A stretch of 64,000 bases of DNA, from NCBI RefSeq assembly GCF_035989245.1, contig NZ_JAYMFF010000003.1, positions 62,001 to 126,000 on the forward strand, written 5' to 3'. Source of the DNA: Adlercreutzia wanghongyangiae (GTDB taxonomy: Bacteria > Actinomycetota > Coriobacteriia > Coriobacteriales > Eggerthellaceae). Below the pieces are notes generated by a model that made no database searches, had not been told where the DNA came from, and saw only the letters and a list, made by a program, of their open reading frames with translations. Positions 32,996 to 41,164 of the stretch are shown here, one piece after another. Positions within the stretch are counted from its first letter, which is position 1. Every line of letters starts with the position of its first letter. The position numbers and the translations under genes were made by a program.

Positions 32996-34617
32996 TTTTC
33001 CGGATGTGATTGCAGAAGGTCGATCAGGGCCTGGCGGGAGGACACCTCGCATTTTTCATAAATGTGGCGGATGTGGGTCTTCACGGTGCTCTTGGAAAGC
33101 ACCAGTTCCTGTTCGATGTAGGGAACGTCGCGGCCTTTCGAGATGAGCCCCAGGATCTCCCGCTCGCGGGGCGAAAGGCGGTGGGCCTGGGCGAACGCAT
33201 CCAAATGGGCCTCGGCGAGGTCCTCATGCTGAAGGAGGGCGGCTGTTGGCGCATCCTCGGTTCCTTCGCCGATGTTTTCGACATCGTCTTCGGCAGCGCT
33301 CGGACGACAAGTCGCCCCGCGTCGCACGATTTCGTAGACATGGGGCATGGGCCCCAGCAGCAGCGCCACCAGAACCAGTACGCCCGCGCCGCCGAAGATG
33401 GTGCGGTTGGTGAAGTCGAACAGGTCGAGGGCCGGATTCAAGTATAACGTCATGACGAGCACGTCGGCCACGGTCATGGCCAGCGCGCACAGGCACGCGA
33501 GCCGGGCGAGGGGAATAAGCCACGCGCGCGGTGGGCAGTCCTGGTAGTAGCGCAGCAGCGCCATGATGATGAAGACGAGGATGATGACGCGTCCGGCCTC
33601 GGCGACGCTGATGGGTGCTCCGCCGGGAAGGTGGTAGGGGAAGGTCACGAACCCCACCGCCACGGCGAAGAACCCCACGGAGCACACCAGCGGGAGGCGC
33701 AGGTGCCCGCGCTCTTCAAGCAGAAGGGCGGCACCGGAGAACAGGGCGATGAGCAGTGCGGCGATGAGGGCCGGCTCGGTGAGGTTGCCGAGGGCCGCCG
33801 CAGCAGGGTCGCCGGTCAGCGGCGCGAACAGGGGGCTCGCCTCCGAGAAGAGCGACACAGGGAACAGGCTGAGCAGCAAGTCGGCCACGAACACCGAGAT
33901 GATGATGGAGAGCGAGAGCACTCGGGGGAGGGGTGCGGATGCCGGAGCGAAGCACTCGGCCTGCGCTGTGTTGTCGGCATCCCCGGAATGGTGGTCGGCG
34001 TCGTCGTCGCAAGGAAGGTCACTCGCGCCTGCCCGCGGTTCGCCGAGCTGCGCCGCCAGGCCCAGGCCCATGGCGACGGGCGCTACCAGGCAGGCTCCGA
34101 GCAGCAGGATGCCGCGCGGCATGAGGCTGAGGGCGACAAAGGCGATGCTGGCGCCAAGCAACGCGCGAACGACCTGAAGGAGCGCGTCGCGCGGCGCCTT
34201 GTCGGAAAAGGCGAGCCACCAGAGGTACCCGGCTGCGGCCAAGGAGGCGCCGAGCAGCGCGTCGCCCAGAATCATAGGTACTGCTGCCTCGTCGAAGAGC
34301 ATTCCCGTCCGCAGCAAGATGGCGGCGCTCGTCGTGCAGGCCAGCAAGAACGGCGGCGCGACGGTGTTCGGGGCGTGGCTACCACTCGTAAGGACCGGCG
34401 TGCCGAATGCGCCCCCATTGCTCCGCGCCGCCGCCAGGCATCCCGCGAAGCCCGCGAGCAGTCCCGCGTCGCAAGACAATGTCAGCGGAATTTGGCAGGC
34501 GGTGCCCACCGCCAATGAGGGGTACAGCGCACCCGACAGCAGCGTGCTCAGCGCCAGCCAGAAATAGCAGCCAAGACCGATGCCCGCAGACAGCGGCTTT
34601 GCGGACTTGAATGTCAC
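32992..34617 (-). CDS. LuxR-family regulator with a multi-helix membrane sensor
   Basis: 541 residues. The first about 430 hold roughly twelve hydrophobic helices arranged like a transporter-derived sensor. The last about 65 are a LuxR HTH (LSPREREILGLISKGRDVPYIEQELVLSKSTVKTHIRHIYEKCEV). It lacks a receiver domain, so the membrane part itself is probably the sensor. Such proteins are abundant in Eggerthellaceae, next to flavin reductases. The start is GTG (34617 on the reverse strand) after AAGGAGGG. It is divergent from the Tat reductase at 34895 and probably controls it; the inducing compound is unknown. Confidence 0.88.
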   Translation of the reverse strand: MTFKSAKPLSAGIGLGCYFWLALSTLLSGALYPSLAVGTACQIPLTLSCDAGLLAGFAGCLAAARSNGGAFGTPVLTSGSHAPNTVAPPFLLACTTSAAILLRTGMLFDEAAVPMILGDALLGASLAAAGYLWWLAFSDKAPRDALLQVVRALLGASIAFVALSLMPRGILLLGACLVAPVAMGLGLAAQLGEPRAGASDLPCDDDADHHSGDADNTAQAECFAPASAPLPRVLSLSIIISVFVADLLLSLFPVSLFSEASPLFAPLTGDPAAAALGNLTEPALIAALLIALFSGAALLLEERGHLRLPLVCSVGFFAVAVGFVTFPYHLPGGAPISVAEAGRVIILVFIIMALLRYYQDCPPRAWLIPLARLACLCALAMTVADVLVMTLYLNPALDLFDFTNRTIFGGAGVLVLVALLLGPMPHVYEIVRRGATCRPSAAEDDVENIGEGTEDAPTAALLQHEDLAEAHLDAFAQAHRLSPREREILGLISKGRDVPYIEQELVLSKSTVKTHIRHIYEKCEVSSRQALIDLLQSHPEN

Positions 34618-34637
34618 GGTCCCTCCTTTCTTCGTAG

Positions 34638-34725
34638 ATTATAAAGGCTCACCCTGCCTTGTTCCTATCGTACTAATGGGTCGATGCTGGAAAAATTTCT
34701 CCATTTACGTCCATCGGGTCGATGC
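34638..34725. promoter_or_regulatory. Divergent control region with repeated GGGTCGATGC
   Basis: A reverse-strand TATAAT (34638-34643) fits the LuxR gene promoter. GGGTCGATGC occurs at 34678-34687 and 34716-34725, 38 bp apart; the second sits in a palindrome CATCG-GGT-CGATG (34712-34724). These are candidate binding sites for the LuxR regulator. The rest of the 277-bp gap shows nothing further. Confidence 0.5.
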
Positions 34726-34894
34726 GCTGAACTGGGCATCCGCCCTAAAGTGCCCTCATCCCCGCCAGATGCGCCTCAAAGCCCCATGCCGAGGTGACGA
34801 AAAGTTTTGGTAAGCACGCAGGCTTTCAGAGGTGCCAGGCGAAGCAGGAAGACGGAACGGAAACGTGCCGAAGGAGAGAAAGGGAGGCTCGGCT

Positions 34895-37174
34895 ATGAGC
34901 ACGATGGAAGAGACGAACACAGTAGCAGCGGTGAGCCGCCGCGGGTTCTTGGGCGGCATGGGCGCGGCGGCCTTGGGCGCCAGCGCGCTCGGCCTCGGGC
35001 TTCTGGGCGGATGCGCGCCACAGCCCAAGGCGGCTGAGGCCGGCGGTGATGCATCGTCCCCGGCGCTGTCGCAGACGGGAAGCGCCGCATCGCCCTACGC
35101 GCAGATCAATCCCCAGGATTGGAGCTTCACGACCAACAGCATCGAGGACTTCGCCAGCACCACCATGTTCTCCGAGCTGAAGATCGGCTCGTTGACGCTG
35201 AAGAATCGCCTCATCAAGTCGGCGGCCAGCTCCATGGTGCCCAACGAGGAGCAGAAGGCCGTGGCCTATCACGGCCGCATCGCCGCCGGCGGCATGGGCG
35301 CTGTGCTTGTCGAGGGCAGCTACATCATGCTGGAGCGGCTGGACAAGCGCGTGAACGTGGCCGACAACGACATGCGCATGACCATCGAAGAGAGCCCGCT
35401 CAAGGCCATCTGCGACGAGGTGCACAGCCATGACGTGCCCTGTCTCATCCAGATGAAGACGGCGACCCCCGGCATCGTATATTTGTGGGAGAACATGGGC
35501 GAGGAGGGCGAGACCCACAAGGCCAGCCTGCTGTCGGCCGCCGACATCCAGATGTATATCGAGGACACCATCGACGGCGCCGCCCGCCTGCAGGCCCTCG
35601 GCTTCGACGGCATCGACCTGAACGCCGCCGGCGACAACCTGCCTGCACGGTTCTTCTCGCGCTTCGGCAACGACCGCGCCGCCGACGACCCCTATGGTCC
35701 GGCCACCATTGAGAGCCGCACCCGCATCGCCTGCGAGGTCGTTCGCGGCATCAAGGAGCGCTGCGGCGCGGACTTCGTGGTGCAGGTGCTCGTCAACGGC
35801 GCCGAGGAGAACGACGGCGCTCTCGGCGACAACGCGCTGGTGAACACCCCCGAGGAGACCGCGGCCATCTGCCAGGCGCTCGAAGCCGCCGGTGCCGACG
35901 CCCTGGAGCTGCGCCTGGGCACTTTCGCCTTCCACGAGGCCCAGTTCGTCAACGACGGTGCCTTCGCCGGTTACGGTTACGACGGCGCCACCAGCTTCGG
36001 TACCTTCTACGACTTCGACAGCCACTTCAGCGGGCTGCTCGACGGATCCCATTCCGGCTGCGGCCTCATCATGGGCGCCTGCCGCTACGTGAAGCAGCAC
36101 GTGGGCATCCCCGTGGGCGGCGTGGTGTTCATGGATCCGGCGCTCGCCCCCGACTACTTCGAGAACGCCCTGAACGAGGGGTGGCTCGACATGATCTATA
36201 TGCACCGCCCCGTGGCCAACTGCGATGCGGAGTACGCCAACAAGCTGCGCGAGGGTCGTATCGACGAGATTCGCCCCTGCTGCCGCTGCCTGAACTGCCT
36301 GGGCGGTCTGTGCCGCGTGAACCCCTGCAACAACTCGGTGTTCACCGACGCCATGCCCGAGGGCTACGAGGTGCGTCCGGCCGACGGCGACAAGAGCGTC
36401 ATGGTCATCGGCGGCGGCCCTGCCGGTATGGAGGCGGCGCGCGTGGCCGCCGAGCGCGGGTACGCCGTCACGCTGTACGAGAAGAACGGCCTGGGAGGCC
36501 TTCTGGACTTCGCCGAAATGGTGAAGGGCAAGCACGAGAGCCTGGGCCGTTTGCGCACCTATCTCTCCCATATGCTGGAGGTGGAAGGCGTCACCGTCGT
36601 TACCGGTCAGGAAGTGGACGCCGCCTTCGTGCGCGAGCAGAGCCCCGATGTGGTCATCGTCGCTACCGGCGGCGTGCGTCCGGAGCTGGCGGCCTCGGGC
36701 ACCGCGACCACGTCGGTCATCTCCGTGATCGACTTCCTTTCCAGCGAGATCGGCGAGCGCGTGGCAGTGCTCGGGTTCAACGCCCAGGCCACTGATACGG
36801 CCCACTACCTCATCGCCCAGGGCAAGAAGGTGACGGTGATCGCGCCGGAGCCTGTCGAGGCCTTCGGCACCGGCCAGGCCATGATGCTGAACGCCTTCGT
36901 GAAGCCTGCCTTCTTCGCCGCCGGTGGTCGTCTTATGCCCGAGTGCACGTTGAAGAGTGTGGGCAACGGCGAGATCGTCGTCACGAACAGCTTCGGCATG
37001 GATGTCACGCTTGTCTGCGACTGCGTGGTGGATGCCTCCACCATGAGCCCCAACACGGCCCTGGCCGACGAGCTGTCCGGCGAGTTCGACGTGCACGTGA
37101 TCGGCGACGCCGCCGAGCCGCTGAGCATCCAGAACGCCATCACCACGGGCAACCTCACCGCCCGCAACTGCTAG
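34895..37174 (+). CDS. Tat-exported Old-Yellow-Enzyme-type NAD(P)H:flavin oxidoreductase
   Basis: 759 residues. A twin-arginine motif SRRGFLGG and a lipobox-like LLGGC predict Tat export and lipid anchoring. An OYE-type TIM barrel follows (LTLKNRLIKSAAS near 108, GFDGIDLNAAGDNLPARFF). Next come a cysteine cluster CCRCLNCLGGLC-RVNPC (about 462-477) for a 4Fe-4S centre, and an NAD(P)/FAD domain with VMVIGGGPAGMEAA (about 500). This is the layout of 2,4-dienoyl-CoA reductase, BaiCD/BaiH and daidzein reductase, which are cytosolic. Export is the oddity. The cluster spacing C-x2-C-x4-C differs from the common C-x2-C-x3-C. ATG at 34895 follows AAAGGGAGG. Probably activated by the divergent LuxR sensor. 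Confidence 0.87.
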   Translation: MSTMEETNTVAAVSRRGFLGGMGAAALGASALGLGLLGGCAPQPKAAEAGGDASSPALSQTGSAASPYAQINPQDWSFTTNSIEDFASTTMFSELKIGSLTLKNRLIKSAASSMVPNEEQKAVAYHGRIAAGGMGAVLVEGSYIMLERLDKRVNVADNDMRMTIEESPLKAICDEVHSHDVPCLIQMKTATPGIVYLWENMGEEGETHKASLLSAADIQMYIEDTIDGAARLQALGFDGIDLNAAGDNLPARFFSRFGNDRAADDPYGPATIESRTRIACEVVRGIKERCGADFVVQVLVNGAEENDGALGDNALVNTPEETAAICQALEAAGADALELRLGTFAFHEAQFVNDGAFAGYGYDGATSFGTFYDFDSHFSGLLDGSHSGCGLIMGACRYVKQHVGIPVGGVVFMDPALAPDYFENALNEGWLDMIYMHRPVANCDAEYANKLREGRIDEIRPCCRCLNCLGGLCRVNPCNNSVFTDAMPEGYEVRPADGDKSVMVIGGGPAGMEAARVAAERGYAVTLYEKNGLGGLLDFAEMVKGKHESLGRLRTYLSHMLEVEGVTVVTGQEVDAAFVREQSPDVVIVATGGVRPELAASGTATTSVISVIDFLSSEIGERVAVLGFNAQATDTAHYLIAQGKKVTVIAPEPVEAFGTGQAMMLNAFVKPAFFAAGGRLMPECTLKSVGNGEIVVTNSFGMDVTLVCDCVVDASTMSPNTALADELSGEFDVHVIGDAAEPLSIQNAITTGNLTARNC

Positions 37175-37210
37175 GACGCGCGGCGCATCCCATCCTCACC
37201 CTCCCAAGCA

Positions 37211-37242
37211 GAAGGCCGACTCGCGTCGGCCTTCTTCCTTTT
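37211..37242 (+). terminator. Terminator after the OYE-type gene
   Basis: GAAGGCCGAC (37211-37220), TCGC loop, GTCGGCCTTC (37225-37234), then TTCCTTTT. Confidence 0.85.
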
Positions 37243-37264
37243 CGTGGGCTACCGATATGTTATG

Positions 37265-37282
37265 CTATCACTAAAGTGATAG
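37265..37282 (+). promoter_or_regulatory. Palindromic operator of the DUF3990/HTH pair
   Basis: CTATCACT-AA-AGTGATAG, a perfect 8-2-8 palindrome 22 bp before the DUF3990 gene start and overlapping its probable promoter (TATGCT just upstream). A natural binding site for the HTH protein encoded second in the pair. Confidence 0.7.
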
Positions 37283-37304
37283 TAACAATGGCAGAGGGGT
37301 ATCT

Positions 37305-38000
37305 GTGCTTGATGCAGGGGAATTCTTTGGGCGCGGGCATCTTGCCCTCTTCCATGGGTCGCGGGAGGTAGTGGCGCGGCCCGCGTTCGGGCGAGGCAAC
37401 GTGCACAACGACTACGGTCGCGGCTTTTACTGCACCGAGTCGCCACAGCTCGCAAGCGAGTGGGCTTGCCCGACCTTGGAGGACGGCTACGTGAACGAGT
37501 ACCTTCTGCAAACGCAGGGGTTGGCGCTGATCGATCTTTCCAGCACCGAGTACTCCGTTCTGAACTGGATTGCCGTGCTGCTTGGGCATCGCGCCTTCGA
37601 GCTGCGCCCCGGGGCTATGGCGGAGGCGCGGCAATTCATGGTGGAAACCTATGGAGTCAATCTGGAAGGAGCCGACCTGGTGCATGGCTATCGGGCCGAC
37701 GATTCGTACTTCGCTTTCGCCCGAGCCTTCCTTGACAATCGCATCGGCGTCCGAGGTTTGGAAAAGGCGTTGTTCAAGGGCGGTCTCGGCTACCAGATCG
37801 TCTTGCGATCGCAAAAGGCGTTCGGGCACATCGCCTTCCAGCAAAGCACTCTGGCCGAAGGGCAGGTGTGGAATCCGCTCCGCGTTGTTCGCGACAGTCG
37901 AGCCCGGGCGGCGTGGGAAGCTCTGGAAGTGGAGTCCTTGTACGACCGGGACGACGTGCGTGTGATCGACTTGATGAGAGGTGCCTCATGGGGCGCGTAG
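37305..38000 (+). CDS. DUF3990-type protein, probable ADP-ribosyltransferase-like toxin
   Basis: 231 residues. The N-terminus LALFHGSREVVARP, then NDYGRGFYCTESPQLASEWA, is the DUF3990 pattern. It resembles the first two motifs of ADP-ribosyltransferase folds (H-G-S/T, then G-x-GFY-T with a following A-x-x-W/YA helix), and a later YQIVLRSQKAFGHIAF segment may supply the third. The family often sits beside an HTH antitoxin, as here. It is therefore likely a toxin modifying a cellular target, by inference. GTG at 37305 follows GAGGGG. It overlaps the next gene by 13 bp and lies behind a palindromic operator. Confidence 0.7.
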   Translation: MLDAGEFFGRGHLALFHGSREVVARPAFGRGNVHNDYGRGFYCTESPQLASEWACPTLEDGYVNEYLLQTQGLALIDLSSTEYSVLNWIAVLLGHRAFELRPGAMAEARQFMVETYGVNLEGADLVHGYRADDSYFAFARAFLDNRIGVRGLEKALFKGGLGYQIVLRSQKAFGHIAFQQSTLAEGQVWNPLRVVRDSRARAAWEALEVESLYDRDDVRVIDLMRGASWGA

Positions 38001-38644
38001 AATACGCCGTGATCTCGCTGCGCGACGACACCTATCTGGAAGACATTCAGGAGACGCTGGGTGCCTTTTTCGACATAGGCGTGAACCAGTGGGGCGTTGG
38101 GGGAGAGGCCCTGGCCGAGGCCTTCCTCGCATCGGGCATTGCCCGTGAGTTCGAACGGCGCAACCCGGTTTTCGTGGCCGGCAAGTCGGCGCTCGATCTG
38201 CTGCAGATAGCTGCGCCGTTTGTGGCGGCTACCGACGAGCCTCCCCAGGAAGCACGCGTGAGTCCGAGTGAGGAATACTGGCTGGGCTGGATCCTCGGCT
38301 TCTACCAGGTGCGTACGGGGCGTCCGTACCGCCAGGTGCTCGATATCGTGCCCTTTGATGAGCTTTTGGGCATGTACTATCCGCTGCACGAGGCACCCGA
38401 GGCGAAGTTCGTCGAGGTGTTGGACGCGCGCCTGGCCGCCGCACCGTTGCCGACGCGACTGAAGCGCCAGCGCGAACTGTGCGGTATAACCCAGGAGGAG
38501 CTGGCCGAGCAGTCGGGGGTGAGCCTGCGCTCTATCCAAATGTACGAGCAGCGGCAGAAGAACATCAACCGCGCCTCAGCTGAGACGGTCTACCGCCTCG
38601 CCTGCGCCCTGCACTGCTCCATGGAGGGCCTGCTGCAGTTCTAG
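37988..38644 (+). CDS. HTH (Xre-type) protein, probable antitoxin of the DUF3990 protein
   Basis: 218 residues. The first about 150 form an unnamed helical domain (EYWLGWILGFYQVRTGRPYRQ is its clearest phrase, recurrent in Firmicutes and Actinobacteria homologues). The last about 60 are an Xre HTH (LKRQRELCGITQEELAEQSG, VSLRSIQMYEQRQKNINRAS). It overlaps the DUF3990 gene by 13 bp and has its own GAGAGG site. Expected jobs are neutralising the partner and repressing the operon by binding the palindrome at 37265-37282. A toxin-antitoxin role is inferred from layout. Confidence 0.75.
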   Translation: MGRVEYAVISLRDDTYLEDIQETLGAFFDIGVNQWGVGGEALAEAFLASGIAREFERRNPVFVAGKSALDLLQIAAPFVAATDEPPQEARVSPSEEYWLGWILGFYQVRTGRPYRQVLDIVPFDELLGMYYPLHEAPEAKFVEVLDARLAAAPLPTRLKRQRELCGITQEELAEQSGVSLRSIQMYEQRQKNINRASAETVYRLACALHCSMEGLLQF

Positions 38645-38732
38645 ATTGATTTTCGCTTTCCAAATAATTTCTCGAACCATCGCACATTTTCAACGTCCCA
38701 AACGTATTACCCTTGAAAGGCCTTTTACGGAA

Positions 38733-38773
38733 GACGGGGCCGGGCGGCAGGCTAGCGGCTGCCCGGCCCCGTC
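38733..38773 (+). promoter_or_regulatory. Leader hairpin before the ECF sigma gene
   Basis: GACGGGGCCGGGC-GGCAG (38733-38750) pairs with CTGCCCGGCCCCGTC (38759-38773), with one bulge. It lies 27 bp before the sigma gene and has no T-run, so it may shape the leader rather than terminate. The 155-bp gap upstream has no other feature. Confidence 0.45.
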
Positions 38774-38799
38774 GACCATGTGGACAAGAGGGAAGTTTC

Positions 38800-39411
38800 G
38801 TGGACAACCGCCAGTACCGACAGATCGTCGATGCCCACGCTGACATGGTGTACCGCATCGCGCTCAACCAGACGCGACGGGTGCCCGATGCCGAGGATGT
38901 GGTACAGGCGGTGTTCCTGAAGCTCTACGAGAAGCCACCGGTGTGGTTTGGCGATGGGGCCGGGTCCGACGGCAAGCACGCCGCGGGAGTCGTCGCAGAA
39001 TGCGCAGACGCCCGCGACGAGCGTCTGCGTGCGTGGCTCATCCGCGTCACAGTGAACGAGTGCAAGAGCCTCTGGCGCAGCCTATGGCGCCAGCGGGTCG
39101 AGCTGCGGGACATTCGCGACGACGAGCCGCCGCCTTTCGAGGAGCCGGCATTCTCCGAACCGGCGCACGAGGCGCTGTACGCGGCGCTCGGCGAGCTGCC
39201 CGAGAAGTGCCGCATCGTGGTGCACCTGTTCTACTTCGAGGACATGGGCACGCGCGAGATCGCCGCGACGCTGGGCATCAAGGAGCCCACGGTGCGCACC
39301 CGACTTGTCCGTGCAAGGAAACTACTCAAGCAATCGTTGAAGGAGGCGTGGGACGATGAGCAACCAGAGCCGCTACCGGGCCATGATGGGCGAGGTCCAT
39401 GCCTCTGCTGA
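38800..39411 (+). CDS. ECF-type RNA polymerase sigma factor
   Basis: 203 residues with both functional regions. Region 2 (YRQIVDAHADMVYRIALNQT, DAEDVVQAVFLKLYEKP) binds core polymerase and the -10. Region 4 (LYAALGELPEKCRIVVHLFYFEDMGTREIAATLGIKEPTVRTRLVRARKLL) recognises the -35. A polar insert of about 40 residues lies inside and after region 2. GTG at 38800 follows AGAGGGAAG. The downstream gene starts inside this one, overlapping by 56 bp, and looks like its membrane-anchored anti-sigma factor, so the pair probably responds to an envelope or external signal. Confidence 0.9.
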   Translation: MDNRQYRQIVDAHADMVYRIALNQTRRVPDAEDVVQAVFLKLYEKPPVWFGDGAGSDGKHAAGVVAECADARDERLRAWLIRVTVNECKSLWRSLWRQRVELRDIRDDEPPPFEEPAFSEPAHEALYAALGELPEKCRIVVHLFYFEDMGTREIAATLGIKEPTVRTRLVRARKLLKQSLKEAWDDEQPEPLPGHDGRGPCLC

Positions 39412-40036
39412 TCTGATCGGAAAGGTAAAGGGCATTCCCATGGAGAAGACGAAGAAGCGCGGCATCGCGCTGCGGTTGGCCACGGCGACGTGTGCGGGCC
39501 TGCTCGGCGTGTTCGTGGTGACCAACGGCGTGTGCTATGCCGCTACGGGTGAGACCTGGGTGGAGAAGGCCACCGTGTGGGTGAACGGCGAGCCGATGGA
39601 GATGGATGTGCAGATGCAGCAGGACGGTGACACCGTTGTCGGCACGATCGAGTACACCGCGGAAGATGCCGATGGCACCGGCGGCGATGTCGCGATCACC
39701 ATGTCGGCGGAAGGCGGCGATTTCAGCGGGACCACCTATGAAATCAAGGACTACACCGCTGAAGGTGCCGGCGCGGCGGACGCGGCGGGTGCCATGGTGC
39801 TGGAATCTGACGACGGCCACGTGCTGCTCGCCCCGGGCGACGGCGCCGCGGTCGAGCCCGTCGACATCACCGACCAGCTGGCGGCCAAGGGCGCTGCGAC
39901 GGGCACCTACGAAGCGAACGGCATCACCTATGTCTACCAAGTATCTGGCGAGCCGGGCAACTGGAACGTGAACGTGGAGGCACAAGGTGACGCGACCGCC
40001 CAGGCCGCGCCAGCTGCCAGCGTGGAGGCGCAGTAG
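39356..40036 (+). CDS. Probable membrane-anchored anti-sigma factor
   Basis: 226 residues with a type II membrane layout. A 35-residue cytosolic N-terminus (YRAMMGEVHASADLIGKV, the helix expected to hold the sigma factor) is followed by a basic stretch KKRG, one hydrophobic helix and an acidic extracytoplasmic domain. That domain begins ATGETWVEKATVWVNGEPM and has no family name I recognise. It starts 56 bp before the sigma gene ends, with AAGGAGG upstream, so the two are translated together. The function is inferred from position and topology. A strong terminator closes the operon. Confidence 0.68.
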   Translation: MSNQSRYRAMMGEVHASADLIGKVKGIPMEKTKKRGIALRLATATCAGLLGVFVVTNGVCYAATGETWVEKATVWVNGEPMEMDVQMQQDGDTVVGTIEYTAEDADGTGGDVAITMSAEGGDFSGTTYEIKDYTAEGAGAADAAGAMVLESDDGHVLLAPGDGAAVEPVDITDQLAAKGAATGTYEANGITYVYQVSGEPGNWNVNVEAQGDATAQAAPAASVEAQ

Positions 40037-40068
40037 GGCTTCATATCCTGCGGTTTCTGCCGACCTGC

Positions 40069-40109
40069 AACTCCCGTCTCGGGTACATCCTGGGACGGGA
40101 GTTTTTTTT
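40069..40109 (+). terminator. Terminator after the anti-sigma gene
   Basis: ACTCCCGTC (40070-40078) pairs with GACGGGAGT (40094-40102), followed by eight T residues. Confidence 0.9.
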
Positions 40110-40147
40110 GCGAGAGCCATCGGGGTGTCGCAATGGCCTGGAGGCGC

Positions 40148-40204
40148 CGAATTAGCTCGGAATCGCTGAATTATCTCAGAGGCCCCGAATTGGCTCGGAA
40201 TCGC
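40148..40204. repeat. Three 19-bp tandem repeats
   Basis: Units CGAATTAGCTCGGAATCGC (40148-40166), TGAATTATCTCAGAGGCCC (40167-40185) and CGAATTGGCTCGGAATCGC (40186-40204). Units 1 and 3 differ at one base; unit 2 is more diverged. Unit 3 is also the start of element E's left arm. Confidence 0.7.
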
Positions 40205-40336
40205 CGACTTTGTTACCGTGAACAACCGTTTTCGGCTCTAGGCGTAATACCTGGCAGCCGTTTTGCCAGATGATGTATTACCGTTGGTGTTTCTCGCGCG
40301 AATTCGGTAACAAAGTCGGCGATTCCAAGCCATTTC
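40189..40336. repeat. Intergenic inverted-repeat element E (same ends as the element at 19438)
   Basis: The left end (AATTGGCTCGGAATCGCC then GACTTTGTTACC) is inversely repeated at about 40307-40336 (GGTAACAAAGTC then GGCGATTCCAAGCCATTT). The centre has TGGCAGCCGTTTTGCCAGATG with flanking TAATAC/GTATTA pairing. Ends and centre are recognisably the same as in element D. Together with the tandem repeats it occupies most of the 341-bp gap before the alarmone synthetase. Confidence 0.75.
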
Positions 40337-40377
40337 GACGCACAATAGAATCGAGACGCCGAAGGAAGGAAACGAGC

Positions 40378-41148
40378 ATGGCGAAGCAGGTGGAGCAGAT
40401 GTTCAATCATGCGGTGGTGCGTCTGCGCGAGGGGCAGAGCGCGCTTGACACGCTGCACGAGCATCGCGAGGAGCTGGCGAACCAGATGCTCGCGCGGCTT
40501 GCCGGCAGCGACGACTTCGCCGCCATGCTCGAGCGTAACTTCGCGCCCTACCGTCGCCTTATGACCTACTACGAGTGCGCCATGATGGAGGTGGAAACCA
40601 AGTTCCGCGTGCTGGACGCCGAGTTCGGCCTGCAGCACGACCGAAACCCCATCGAGTCCATCAAGTCGCGCCTGAAGAGCACCGACTCCCTGGCGAAGAA
40701 GCTCGTGCGCAAGGGTTTCCCCATGTCGGTGGACTCCATCGAGGAGAACATCTTCGACGTGGCCGGCGTGCGCGTGGTGTGCACTTTCCCCGAGGACATG
40801 TTCTCGCTGGCCGAGTCGCTGCTCGCCCAAGACGACGTGCGGCTCATCGAACGCCGCGACTACGTGGCCGCCCCGAAGCCGAGCGGGTATCGCAGCCTGC
40901 ACCTCATCATCGAGGTGCCCATCTTCCTGGAGCACGAGAAGCGCCACGTGAAGGTGGAGGTGCAGCTGCGCACCATATCCATGAACTTCTGGGCATCGCT
41001 CGAGCACCAGCTGCGCTACAAGAAGAGCCTCGCCGAGGAAGACGCCGCTGCTGTGGCCGCCGAACTGGCCGATTTGGCCGATGCCGCTGCCGATCTGGAC
41101 GCCCGCATGCAAGCCCTGCGCAACTTCCTCGACGCTGGGGGAGAGTAG
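40378..41148 (+). CDS. Small alarmone synthetase (RelQ/SAS-type (p)ppGpp synthetase)
   Basis: 256 residues with only the RelA/SpoT synthetase domain; no HD hydrolase, TGS or ACT domain. The domain reads ESIKSRLKSTDSLAKKLVRKG, DVAGVRVVCTF, PSGYRSLHLIIEVP and VEVQLRTISMNFWASLEHQLRYK, covering the G-loop and catalytic region. It transfers pyrophosphate from ATP to GDP/GTP in the cytosol. A C-terminal helix rich in Ala/Asp may mediate tetramerisation as in RelQ. ATG at 40378 follows GAAGGAA. It lies alone between two palindromic elements. Confidence 0.9.
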   Translation: MAKQVEQMFNHAVVRLREGQSALDTLHEHREELANQMLARLAGSDDFAAMLERNFAPYRRLMTYYECAMMEVETKFRVLDAEFGLQHDRNPIESIKSRLKSTDSLAKKLVRKGFPMSVDSIEENIFDVAGVRVVCTFPEDMFSLAESLLAQDDVRLIERRDYVAAPKPSGYRSLHLIIEVPIFLEHEKRHVKVEVQLRTISMNFWASLEHQLRYKKSLAEEDAAAVAAELADLADAAADLDARMQALRNFLDAGGE

Positions 41149-41164
41149 GACACGTACGGCATGG

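Noticed and set aside
37288..37371. Short frame (MAEGYLCL...) overlapping the start of the DUF3990 gene
   Set aside because: It is in another frame, is 27 codons long and has no ribosome-binding site; the GTG at 37305 fits the DUF3990 alignment.
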